Shown piece after piece: positions 22,330 to 32,308 of a DNA stretch of 64,000 nucleotides. The stretch covers positions 89,818,626 to 89,882,625 of the forward strand of contig NC_092048.1 of the NCBI RefSeq assembly GCF_003086295.3, given 5' to 3'. A program made the position numbers and the translations under genes. Below the pieces are notes generated by a model. That model was not told the origin of the DNA and ran no database searches. It saw nothing but the letters and a program-made list of their open reading frames with translations. Within the stretch, counting starts at the first letter, position 1. Each line of letters opens with the position of its first letter. The DNA is from Arachis hypogaea. Taxonomy: Eukaryota; Streptophyta; Magnoliopsida; Fabales; Fabaceae.

Positions 22330-22800
22330 ATGGAAAGAAGGGTGACGATTAGCGGAACCTGGAAGGCGAAGGAAAGAAAGTGGGGCAGAGAGGTGGCTGG
22401 GGGATGGCGGTGGTGGCGGCAGACGCGGCGGTTGAGGGTGGCACGGCGGCGGTGGTGGCTGTTCGGAGGTAGGGTTTCGGGTAGGGAATGGGGGGGGGAA
22501 ATGGGAAGGAAGGGAAGGGGGCGTGGGTGGCGGATGGGTGGCGCGGCTGGGACGGAGCGGCGGCAGTGGATGGTGGTCGTGGAGGGGGCAGTGGCGGTGG
22601 AGGGAGGAAGAGGAAGAAAGAAGAAGAAAGAGGGGGAGAATGAGGGAGGGGGTGGTGGTACGGTGAGATCTGGGGGTGGTTGGCAGTGCGGCGGCAGCGT
22701 AGGGTGGCTGGGTGGTGGTTGGAAGTTGTGGGTGGTGGTTGTGGAGAGAAGAGAGGAAGGAGAGGGGGCTGGGGGGCGCGAATGGGTAGGGTTTCGCGTG
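22330..22800 (-). repeat. C-rich (G-rich on plus strand) low-complexity tract, element A
   Basis: About 470 bp of CCxCC-type sequence on the element sense strand. The plus strand is dense in GG and GGG runs. Apparent long Pro/His-rich or Gly/Arg-rich ORFs are composition artefacts. Copy C carries an equivalent at 61860-62330, and copy B a CT-rich tract at 46855-47030. Confidence 0.8.
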
Positions 22801-22824
22801 GCTGGGGGTTATTAATTTGAATCC

Positions 22825-23305
22825 ACGCGATCGCGTGGGGGACGCGGTCGCGTGGCTGGGGTGAAATGGGGGTCGACGTGATCGCATGGGTGGCGCGATC
22901 GCATAGAATGGCTAAAAGAGTGAATGACGCGATCGCCTGGGGCATGCGATCGCGTCGCTGGAAATTGTGCTAAACGCACGATTCCAGCATCGTTTCAGCG
23001 CAACTCTCTGTCTCCTTTTGGGGTGTTGTGTAATCCATGCGACGCGATCGCGTCGCTCACGCTGTCGCGTGGGCTTGATGTTGTGTAAGTGACGCGATCG
23101 CGTTAGGGACGCGATCGCGTTAGGGACGCGATCGCGTGGGCGTTTTGTGCAAAACGCACAATGGCCGCACGATTCCAGCCTAACTTTCTGGACGTTGGAT
23201 GTTTACGCCGATCTCCAGATCACGCGGCCGCGTGAATGACGCAGACGCGTGGGGAGTGTTTTCGCAACTTGACACGATCGCATGAATGATGCGGTCGCGT
23301 CGCGC
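22825..23305. repeat. Array of paired CpG palindrome boxes, element A internal
   Basis: Seven groups of 12-bp boxes of the ACGCGATCGCGT type. Inside each group the spacer is always 5 nt, for example 22825-22836 with 22842-22853, and the triple at 23092, 23109 and 23126. Centres are mostly AT, with GC, GT and variants. Decayed members show C-to-T or G-to-A changes at CpG. About 20-60 bp of conserved text such as GCGCAACTCTCTG separates groups. Confidence 0.92.
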
Positions 23306-23440
23306 ACCCTCTTTTTTTTTTGATGCAGTATGCAGAATGCAATGCTTAATATGAATGCTATGCAAAACTCCAAGTTCAATATAATAAAATAAAATAAAAC
23401 TTGAAAACAAGTAAAACTAAATAAAAAATATAAAAAAAAA

Positions 23441-23516
23441 GAATGATCATACCATGGTGGGTTGTCTCCCACCTAGCACTTTTAGTTAAAGTCCTTAAGT
23501 TGGACATTGGATGAGC
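23441..23516 (-). other. Conserved non-coding block after ORF1 (element A)
   Basis: About 75 bp just past the ancestral ORF1 stop, nearly identical in B (47671-47750) and C (61219-61294). It contains CTAAAAGTGCTAGGTGGG and a potential hairpin GGTGGG, 6-nt loop, CCCACC. It is non-coding in all three copies. Confidence 0.8.
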
Positions 23517-23522
23517 TTCCTG

Positions 23523-25086
23523 TTATGGTGGCTTATGCTTAAATTCATCCAGAAATCTCCACCAATGCTTGGAATGCCAATAGCCTCCGGGGTCCCAAAC
23601 TAGGCATGTAAAGCTTCTGAGCAGCTTCAAATAGATTCTCAGGCTCCCGGGGTGACGAATGTCAGAATATTCCAGGATCCCAAACTTGGCTTTTAAATCC
23701 GCCTTCGTCTTGATCTATATTTTTCCATCCGGGCGGTTTAGAAAGTAGATTTTCACCAAGGTGACCAAAAGTTTTCCGAGATCCATTCGATAGATCATGA
23801 TTCCAATCCGCACACTTTAAGTTGAAGCGTGGAACCTTATTGAACCTTGTGCACCAGCTCTGAGCACGAGCCATTTCCCTCTTACTCTTAAAGCCGCAGA
23901 GAGCTCTAAGCTGGCCATCTGTTTCAAGCAAACCATATTCAAGTGGAAAAATAAAGCTAAAGGTTAAGGATTGTACCCACTTGAAGCTTGTATTGGGTCG
24001 TAATGGCCTTGGGATAGGTGTTTCCAGTGGTTCTGTGAGCTCTACTCCCTTGTGCTCTTCTGTGAATTTCTCCACTTCTTTGCAGAATTCTTCAAATGCA
24101 ACTTCTTCTCGATCAAAGTCTTCTATGTCTTCCTCATCACTCAAGTCATAAGCGGGAGGTTGGGAGAAATCTACCTCCGCATCATCTTCGTATTCACTTG
24201 GGAAAGATTCTTCGATCTCAGAGAACTCACTTGCGGATGCAAGTTCATTACTAGGAGAACTTGACTTGTGACTATCATCATCAAGAAAACTTGCTTCTTG
24301 GATTATTCCGTCTAGTTCTTCATAAAAGACTTGCTCTGGGGGTTGTGTACTATCCTCCTTAGCATCAGTTGTAACGTCCTTGACAGAATTCTCCACAACT
24401 CTGGATTTCCATGAAAGTTCAGCGTCTCCTAAGTCTTCAACCAACTCTTCTTCTTGTATAATGACAGCTTCCTCTACTTGTTCTAATACGAAGTCATGCT
24501 CTGTCTTGTCTACTGGAGTTTCTAATATCTCCTTCATGCTACGCCCTTCATTAGATTTTCCACATGGGGCTCTGGGAGGTCCTTGAATGTTCGAACGTCT
24601 AGAAGATAATTGACTTATTGCTTGCTCCAGTTGATGAAGGGTTGTTTGAAGTTGATCTACTGTTTCCTTGAGGCGAACTTCTGATTCTCGGGGTGATGGA
24701 TTTGGACGTGGTACATTGGGAAGTGGTGGTGTTTGGGAGTAATTGGATTGGAATCGGGGTAAATGAGGATCATATAGTGGCGAATGGTGAAAAGGAGCTT
24801 GTGAGTGTGGTGGTTCAAAGTTGTGTTGAGAGGATGGCCTATAAGCATAGGGTGGGGCTTGCTGGTAACTACAAGGTTGTCTACTATGTCTATTGTCTTG
24901 GTATACATTGTAGAATGGTCTTTGTCCATGATATCTTGGAGGGTGTTGTTGCCTAAAGGGTTGATCAGATCCTCTTGGCTCCATCCATCTTTGATTGCTC
25001 TGACCTTGATGCATGTTCCTGTTATAACTTTCACTCCTTTCAACAATATTCGAACCAAACTCGAAGCGAGAGGGGTGAGAATTCAT
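23523..25086 (-). CDS. Element A ORF1, low-complexity protein with conserved C-terminal module
   Basis: I chose the start MNSHPSRFEFGSN (25086), homologous to MNSHPSGF in B and MTSHPRRF in C; an upstream in-frame ATG at 25131 is not shared. The frame is open for about 474 codons to 23662. The N-terminal 130 residues are rich in Gln, Pro, Tyr and Asn. A short coiled coil follows (RLKETVDQLQTTLHQLEQ), then a long acidic region. The C-terminal module has LLETDGQLRALCGFKSK and WDPGI. I recognise no known domain: no gag major-homology region, CCHC knuckle or enzyme motif. A small frameshift near 23662 cuts off the last 45 residues (SFTCLVWDPGGYW... in register, ancestral stop 23523-23525). It could be a replacement structural protein of the particle. 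That is inference. Confidence 0.75.
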
Positions 25087-25181
25087 AGTAGCTAATGGAA
25101 ATAAAAAGGGAGAATAAAGACAAATAAACAAGTAAAAGAAAAATATTTACAATAACCAATAATAAGGCACACAATTGCAGT

Positions 25182-25199
25182 TCCCCGGCAACGGCGCCA
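25182..25199 (-). other. Primer binding site, tRNA-Asp type (element A)
   Basis: The minus strand reads TGGCGCCGTTGCCGGGGA three bases inside the 5' LTR. This 18-mer is the well-known Asp-tRNA 3'-end complement used by Athila-like elements. Confidence 0.92.
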
Positions 25200-25202
25200 T
25201 TT

Positions 25203-26619
25203 TGACGTTAGGATTTTTGCTAGTAAAGAATTTATAAAAATAGTCGCGTTGTAGATATAGTTTCTAAACTAACAGAAATCCCTTTGTACAAACGTTTTGG
25301 TTGTCACAAGTAACAAACCCCTAAATAAATTGATAACCGAAGTATTCAAACCTCGGGTCATCTTCTCAAGAAACCGCAGGGAAGTATGTTCTTATTATTG
25401 GTTATGAAGATTGTAAATTAGGGTTTTGAAGATGAGGAACAAGTAATTTAAATTGCAATTAAAGTAAGTAAAAGACTGTAATTTAAATAAATAACTGTAA
25501 AACACACTTTTGGCAAGGTATAAGAAATTAGAAGTCCTATCCTAGTTATCCTTATCAATGATGATGAAAATTGAATCTTAATTCCACTTAGTTAACCTTT
25601 GCTAGAGAAAGGGAAGGTCAAGTGACTAATTAGTTAGATCCTCAAATCCTAGTTAATCCCTAAGGAAAGATTGGGATTATTGAAGTTCAATTCAATTAGC
25701 AAAGATAACGATTATCAATCATGTTGAGTTTGATAACTCCTGAGTTACTGATTTCTTAACCAAGACCAAAAGGGAAAAAGTAAATCTACTGGAATAAAAA
25801 TATCTTCAGATTGGGGATAAAAGTAACATAATTAAAAGAAAGCAATTGTGAACTGAAATACCTCAAATAACATTAATTCAAAGAGTAATATGTAACATAG
25901 AAGAATTCATAAATTAAATTGAGAAAATAATAAAAAGGAATATTGAACCTGGTAAAGAGATAATCCTGAAAGCGCATAAAATCCTAAATCTAAATCCTAA
26001 TCCTAAAGAGAGAGGAGAGAACCTCCCTCAAAACTACATCTAATTCATCAATGCTGACTAATTGGAGAGTCTCCCTGAATGGATGCATTCTCCCACTTCA
26101 TAACCTCTGATCTGTGCCTTCTGGACTTGGATTTAGGCCAAAAAGGGCTTCAGAAATCGCTGGGAGCATTTTCTGTAATTTCTGGTGCGTGGTCTCTGTC
26201 ACGCGGTCGCATCAATTGGAGTTTTCCTTGTCGCGCGGTCGTGTCAGTCATGCGTCCGCGTCATATGCGTTTCGCTCAAGGCGCGCGATCTCGTCGTCTA
26301 TGCGATCACGTCGTTGCCAGTTTCTTCAAAAACTCCGTTTTGTGCTTTCCTTCCATTTTTGTATGTTTCTTTTTTATCCTTTAAGTCATTCATGCCTTAG
26401 AAGATCTGAAACTACTCAACACACGAATCACGGCATCGAATGGTAATAAAAGGGTAATTGAAATTATTACTTTTAAAGCACAGGAAACATGTTTTTCACA
26501 TACATCACATAATAAGGGAGGGAAAGTAAAACCATGCAACTAATATGAATAAGTGAGTGAAGGGTTAAATAAATCACTTAAATTAGGCACATAATGTATC
26601 ATAAAATATGGGTTTATCA
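25203..26619 (-). repeat. Element A 5' LTR
   Basis: 1417 bp, TG...CA bounded, partner of 16617-18116. Only about five boxes remain at 26201-26311. Flanked by ATCCC on its right. Confidence 0.93.
26201..26311. repeat. CpG palindrome boxes in element A 5' LTR
   Basis: Shorter counterpart of 17615-17808, with boxes such as ACGCGGTCGCAT and ATGCGATCACGT. It lacks two full 17-bp units and a 49-bp box-to-box segment present in the other LTR. Confidence 0.88.
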
Positions 26620-26804
26620 ATCCCATTTGGTGCCTTGATGTATTTGTTAAGTGATTTCAGGTTTCCAAGGCAAGCATGGGTTGAAGAAGTGAGAAAAAGA
26701 GCATGCAGAAAGGGAGAAACCTTGAAGAAATGGAGTTTGGAAATTCCAGCATGTGTGCGCACGCACAACTATGCGTGTGTACGCACAAGGAAGATTTGCG
26801 AGCG

Positions 26805-26850
26805 ACGCGTACCCGTGACCCACGCGTACGCGTGACCCACGCGTATGCAT
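26805..26850. repeat. CpG palindrome boxes in the solo LTR
   Basis: Three 12-bp boxes, ACGCGTACCCGT, ACGCGTACGCGT and ACGCGTATGCAT, at 26805, 26822 and 26839, each separated by GACCC (5 nt). More degenerate related text flanks them (26745-26790, 26874-26900). Confidence 0.88.
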
Positions 26851-28011
26851 GGGAGTGAATTGCACCAAACGACGCGTACGCGTGACTCGAGTCACGTGAG
26901 CTCATTAATGCAAATCGCTGGGGGCGAATTCTGGGCCTCCAGAACCCAGTCCAACTCATTTCTGGAGCTATATCAAGCCAAAGTGAAGAGGAATGAAGAG
27001 GGGGCAATTAGGTTTAGCTTTTATCATGTTTTAGTGTAGTTCTCTAGAGAGAGAAGCTCCCCCCTCTCTCTAGAGTTAGAGTTCTTTAGTTTAATTTCTT
27101 GTAATTTCTACTTTTAATTCTTGTTTTTATTTACTTTTCCTTGTCATTTATTGTTATTGTATCTTTGTTCTTCTTTATTTCTCTTGTTATTTCCTTTATT
27201 TTGTCACTTTTATGTTATGAGCACTCTTTGTTAATTTTAATTTTCGTTTAATACAATTTATGTTTTATGTTCATTTAATGCTTCTTTTAGTTGTTGTTAT
27301 GATTTTCTTACTTTTGGTAGTTAGATTTTATTTTTAATGCATTTTAATATTGTTTTATTCTCATGCACACTAAGTGTTTGATAAAATGCTTGGCTTAGTT
27401 TTCACTTAGTTTTTCTCCACTCTTGGCTTAGAATTGACGACTTTGGTGACCCTTGAGTCATTGATGTCCATTCTTGTTTGATATATTAGAGTAGTTAGTT
27501 GATTTGGTTTCCCTTGAATCTAAGTGACCTCATAGTGTTGACTTAGGACTTAGGGATTGAAATCAACTATGCCTATTTTACTTATCCTCGTTGTAGGGTT
27601 GACTAAGTAGGATTAACTCTTCATAATCATCATGTGTTTGTGGTCAATGGCTAGGATAGGTAACCTTAGTTCTCAATTACTTGCCAAGAGGTTTCTTGCA
27701 TTTGAAGTTTTATTGCTTTGACTTTTATTGCTTTGACTTTAATTTCTTGCATGAACATTTAATTCCTTGCTATTTATATTTCTTGCTCTCTTGCTTCCCC
27801 AATTTCCATGCTCCCTCATAGCCAATAATTGTACATTTCATTGCAACTCCTAGGGAGAACGACCTGAGGTTGAATTACTCTTGATCTTGGTTACTTTAAT
27901 TTGAATTAACATTTGATCGTGAGAATTCATTGTTGGTTTGGACTATGCTACCAACGAATTGATGCTTGTTTTGATTGATTCCAAACCGTACAAGGATCCT
28001 CGTGTCTATCA

Positions 28012-28857
28012 AACGGACATGCTTAGTTCCCTGTGCTGTTTGAACATCTCTGCTTGAGTTGGACAGCAAGGATGTGAATGATGCAACACGACCTTCGAAA
28101 TGATCCAAGCACCAACATCCTTCAATGTGTGTATATAAATTCTTGCAGGACAATTTAAACCAGCTGTGGGATTATTTGTCTTCTCGGTCAGAGATATTTT
28201 AGATTTCCATTTTCCCTTTCTGCTACATGTAATCAATTGATTCTTAATTTCGTTTCTCTTCTTATTTGTGCTCCGAACTCTTGTAGAAAAACCTGCAGCC
28301 TTCGCATAGTCCTTGTAAAATTTTGCAGTATCTTCAAGGGTGTTAAAAATCATTCCAACCTTAGGAACAAACTAGTCATCAACAACACAGAGGGGCTGTA
28401 AAATATACCATGTTAAAAACAAGGATATACTATAGAGTTTCTGCACGTCATAAAAAAAATTAACAATTCAACTAAAATATACCCAAGTATTCCTGATCTA
28501 CACCCAAACGACAACAACTCAACTTAAATAACAAGAAAAGCCATAAACTGTAAATATACCCAAACTTTCATAATATACACCCAAATAATTCTGATCTACA
28601 CCCGAACGTCTGGTATAAAATGCACAAAACTAATCAAAACTAGTACATTAGATTCAATTCATAGTCAATGTTCACGCATTAATTTCACAATCAATGTTCA
28701 CGCATTATTCAGCTAGACAATCATAAACGACTAACTGCATCAAATTCATATTCAATAATTAACTGAAACTAAATCACACCTCAGGAACTTCGTTCAATTC
28801 AAATTCAAAATCCACTTTGCCCTGGTTCAGCTGACAATCTGAAGTTGAATCATCCAT
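28012..28857 (-). pseudogene. FAR1-type MULE transposase, N-terminal part
   Basis: The start is MDDSTSDCQLNQGKVDFEFE at 28857, with a probable donor after CCTGAG near 28779 and the next exon running from about 28400 to 28017. It holds the FAR1 DNA-binding domain: FNTLEDTAKFYKDYAKAAGF, STRVRSTNKKRN, CPARIYI, HSHPCCPTQ (a WRKY-GCM1-like zinc fold). It joins in register to the part at 16436 downward once the nested LTRs and one AACGG copy are ignored. An in-frame TAG precedes FVPKVGMIF, where Gln is expected, so this copy cannot make a full protein from the natural start. Confidence 0.82.
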
Positions 28858-29240
28858 TATCTTCAAAATGATTTCAAAGCTTGATTTCAAAAACCATGAA
28901 AATAAAAAAAAAAAACGAAGCAAGAATACAAAGAGAAACGCACGTAAATGATGAAGAAGAAACCAGTGATAAATGCACGTAAAACAACGAATGAAAAGGA
29001 AAAGAGAAACGCACGAAGGAGATCGAACAAATTTGGCAAGAAATTCGAAAAAGGAAACGAAATCTTTTGAAAAATGAAAATTATATATTCGCGCGTTAAT
29101 TGATTTGGATTGATTTAAAAGTCTGTTAAATAGGCGCGTGAAACACAGACACCACAATAGGCGCGTTTGAGGGTAAAGGACTTGTAAGACTTGTAAGTGT
29201 TAATTGCTTGTGTACAGAGATTAATCCTTTTTTAAGTCTA

Positions 29241-31360
29241 TCTCAAATCGACTTTTGTAGAATTTTTTCTATTCTTATTTTCCTTATTATTTATGATTTT
29301 GTAATTTATCTTTCTCTCGCATAGTTCATTTTTTTCATGTCACTTTATTTTGTTAATTTCATCAACTATTTATTTTATTTTGAGATCTTTAGAATTTTCT
29401 ACGAGGGTTATTTTTTGTATTTTCAAACACTTTGAATTTTTATAAACTGCTCTTTATTTTAAAATTTATCAAGTAAAATTAGTTTCTTTATTTTGTCTTA
29501 TTTTAATTCTGAAAAGTTTTTGTCTTCTTCTTCATCATTAATAAAGTAAAGATTTTGATACATGTAAAACTGGTATCTACAAAGAAAAATATGTTTCATT
29601 TTCAAAAATTAGATTTTGAATCATTTAGATTAATTATGATTGATCATTACTTTTAATTATAAAAAATCTGTAAAACATTATATATAAATACAATTCCACT
29701 AAAAAACCAACAAAAGGTGTAATCAACTTTAACCAACTAGTAATTAATTTTTTTTAAGAAGAAACATGAATTCAAATTATAATAAAAAACATCCAAAAAA
29801 TTCAAAATCTAAAAAAATAATCTAACCCCAATAATAACAAAATCCAAAATCATTTATAAAATTTCAAAATTTATTTTAAACATTTAAAATTATTTTTGAA
29901 TTTCCAAAATTTATTTTAAAAATATCCAAAATTATTTCTAAAATCATCTTAAAAATTCTAAATTTATTTTAAAAAGTCAAAATCATTATAAAAATTTCAA
30001 AATTTATTTTAAAAATTCTGAAATTATTTTAAAAATTTTTAATAAAAAATCCAAAACATAAGAAAAACCATCTGAAACTTAGAAAAAAGAAACATCCAAA
30101 ACCAATAAAATAATAATCTGAAACCAAACAGAAAAAAACAAATCCGAAATGTAATAAGATCTAGCAAAAAAGGAGATATCCAAAAATTTTTTAAAATTTC
30201 TTTGAAGGGACATCAATTCGAATTATCACGATAAACATCTAAAACCTAATAAAAAATATACAAAATCTTAAAAAAAATCTACAACTATTTCAGTAATTCA
30301 AAAAATTATTTAGTTTTGAAAATTCTAAAATTTATTTAAAAAATTCAAAACTTAACAAAAAGAAATATCCAAAAACTAGAAAAAAAACATCTAAAACTAT
30401 AAAAAAAAATCTAAAATCTAAGAGAAAAAAAATTCCAAAACCAAGAAAAAGAAGGCGTCACGACAAAGACAAAGTGGAAAGAAAAAGAAGAAGCGACAAC
30501 AAACGCAAGACAAAGAAGAAGAGAGAAGAAGAAGAAGAAGAAAAATGTTATTGCCAACGACTTGCAACTCGCGTGGATGGATGGGGAGAGGCGGGGAGGC
30601 GGTGCGCGATCAATGCGAAGCAAAGGAGAGGGAACGACAGCGACGGAACTGCTTCTGATTCGAAACGCGACGTCGTGGCAGGATGAAAGGAATGCACAGA
30701 CGATGAGCGATACGGTACGAGGAGGATGAAGCGAAGGCGCGACGGTGGCTGTCTTTCTTGTATGAATAGCGGATGAGACGGCAGCGAAAAATGTAAGGAC
30801 GGCTAACGATAGTGCTCGAGGATGGTGTGGGACGTTGAGGAGAGGGATGCGCGGCGTTAATTTTTGGGAGAGAGAAATTAGGGTTTGTGGTGTTTTTTTT
30901 AATGTGAATGGAAGTGAAAATGGAATTAAAAATCTATTGAGTAGTAATTATTTTTTATTTTAAAAAAATTTAAATTAAAAGAGAGTTGATTTATGTTAGT
31001 TTATGAAATATTAAATTTTTTATACTTTTTCATATAAGTAAGATTCTTTTTTTTAGTGTCCAAAAAATTTTTACTAAATTAATTTTAAGTCTAAATTTTT
31101 CTATCAAGTTAATAAGTGAACTTTTTGGGACCCTATTTTTACTTATTTAACAAAGAAAAATAATGTAAGAAAAACATTCATTACTGGATAAATAAGGATG
31201 CATAATGCATAACTCAATTTTAAACTTTTAATCTAACACATGTATAGGTTGAGAAGAATGAAATGGAAGCAATTTAGCTTCATTTAGAAGGTGAAGCACC
31301 TTATGGAGGACTTCTACAGTTTCCACCAGTGCCTTCTTGGGCCCATTGCACAGTCCTACT
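29241..31360. other. AT-rich intergenic stretch
   Basis: From 29760 to 30420 there is a loose array of AAATTTATTTTAAAA-type units separated by AAAATTC-type text, a degenerate AT-rich satellite-like tract. From 30430 to 30900 composition shifts to purine-rich with more CpG, but no ORF is convincing. No gene seen. Confidence 0.5.
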
Positions 31361-31376
31361 TAGGGATGATAACGGG

Positions 31377-31923
31377 GACTAAATTTTTAATTTGGACCTT
31401 GAGATTCATACAATTATTTATTTTGGTCCTTGAAATTTAAAATTATCTATACTGGTCCTCCATATTTAAGTTTGGACACCAATGTGATCCTTCGACTCTT
31501 TCCGGCAATGACTAGACAAATGGAATGTTGAGATAGTATCCTTCCTGCCACGCTGGATGATGAGTAAACGACGTCGTTTACCCTTGGCACCCAAATAAGT
31601 CAAAAACGTCGTCACTTTGTATATGAAAGGAGAAAAAACGATGAATATCCAAAATAAAGTATTCTTCTTCTTCTCTACCTCCACTATTCTTCATTTCTGA
31701 CTTGTTTGGGCACTAAGGGTAAACGACACCGTTTACTCATCATTTAGCGTGGTAGAAAAGGTGCCATTTCAGCACTCCGTTTGCTTAATCATTGCCGGAA
31801 AGAGTCGAGGGACTATATTGATGCCCGGACTTGAATCTTGAAGACTAATATAGGTAATTTTAAATTTCGAAGACCAAATTGAGTAATCGCGTGAATCTCA
31901 GGGACCAAAATGGGGATTTAGTC
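31377..31923. mobile_element. MULE-type MITE with long inverted repeats
   Basis: A 547-bp element starting GACTAAAT and ending ATTTAGTC, with inverted repeats of roughly 210-230 bp on each side (31377-31605 and 31710-31923). They meet around a central non-repeated stretch. The 9-bp duplication GATAACGGG is perfect (31368-31376, 31924-31932). No coding capacity. Long TIRs plus a 9-bp duplication indicate Mutator superfamily. Confidence 0.93.
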
Positions 31924-32308
31924 GATAACGGGATAAGGTGGGGAGGAGGATGTCTCTCTATCTCCATTTTTAGATTTGTTTTCCGTCTCTGCTCTCAATT
32001 CTTGTTGTGAGAGAATATTATCCTCCATCCCCATTTTTTGCAGGACTTTATTTCCTATCTTTCAGTATTGATAATTTATATGAAAATTCTAATGAAAAAT
32101 AAAAAAAATAAAAAAAATTATAAAATATTATTACAACATATAATTAGAATATTATTTAAGATTATAAGTTTAAAAATTATAAAATAACACACCATAATCA
32201 TAGATAGAAGAAATTAGAGAGTGGAACGACTCATTATTAATGTTATGAAAAGAAAAAAAAGATACTTTTTAAATTAGAGTTAGGATTTTCAATATATATA
32301 TTATGTAA

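Larger units (their letters stand above)
16617..26619 (-). mobile_element. Element A: non-autonomous LTR retrotransposon with two ORFs
   Basis: LTRs 16617-18116 (1500 bp) and 25203-26619 (1417 bp) start TGACGTTAGG and end GGTTTATCA. They are flanked by ATCCC (16612-16616, 26620-26624). Minus orientation: 5' LTR on the right, tRNA-Asp-type primer site at 25182-25199, ORF1 at 23523-25086, CpG palindrome array at 22825-23305, C-rich tract, ORF2 at 19909-21358, and polypurine tract at 18117-18131. No reverse transcriptase, integrase, RNase H, aspartic protease or zinc knuckle is found in any frame, so it must depend on an autonomous partner. The primer site and PPT style suggest an Athila-like Ty3/gypsy ancestry. 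It may correspond to non-autonomous Arachis elements such as Feral, which is a guess from memory. Confidence 0.9.
16442..28011. mobile_element. Solo LTR inserted in the MULE transposase, itself split by element A
   Basis: The sequence starts TGATAAGTCCATATTTTACG at 16442 and ends GTGTCTATCA at 28011, with 5-bp duplication AACGG on both sides (16437-16441, 28012-28016). Removing element A (16617-26619) and its ATCCC duplication leaves one LTR-like unit of about 1.56 kb and no internal domain, hence a solo LTR. The 5' piece is 16442-16616 and the rest is 26620-28011. It contains three CpG-rich palindromic boxes with 5-nt spacers at 26805-26850. No coding region. Confidence 0.88.
7500..29240. 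mobile_element. Large Mutator-like element with ULP1-like and FAR1-type genes, split by nested LTRs
   Basis: Two convergent genes define it: a ULP1-protease-like gene on the plus strand (7706-13328) and a MULE/FAR1-type transposase gene on the minus strand, whose 5' part lies at 28012-28857. Without the nested insert (16442-28011 plus duplication) the element is about 10 kb. The ends are diffuse. Degenerate inverted similarity is visible between 7557-7680 and 29110-29215 (shared CTTACAA, TACAAGT, CACGCGCCT in the same order). A near-match 9-bp duplication (GAGTTAATT and GTGTTAATT) may mark the borders. MULEs that carry C48/ULP1 genes are known as Kaonashi-type. Assigning this copy to that group is inference, and the exact ends are uncertain. 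Confidence 0.75.

Noticed and set aside
22288..22945. Long Pro/His/Ser-rich and Gly/Arg-rich ORFs
   Set aside because: They come from the C-rich tract. Frames overlap on both strands and are not conserved in element B.
22825..23305. CRISPR-like array from regularly spaced palindromes
   Set aside because: The boxes are 12 bp with 5-nt spacers, and the DNA is plant nuclear without cas genes. The geometry does not fit CRISPR.
30411..30686. Small ORFs with Phe or Lys/Glu runs near 30500
   Set aside because: Low-complexity purine/pyrimidine DNA. No homologous motif and no supporting exon structure.
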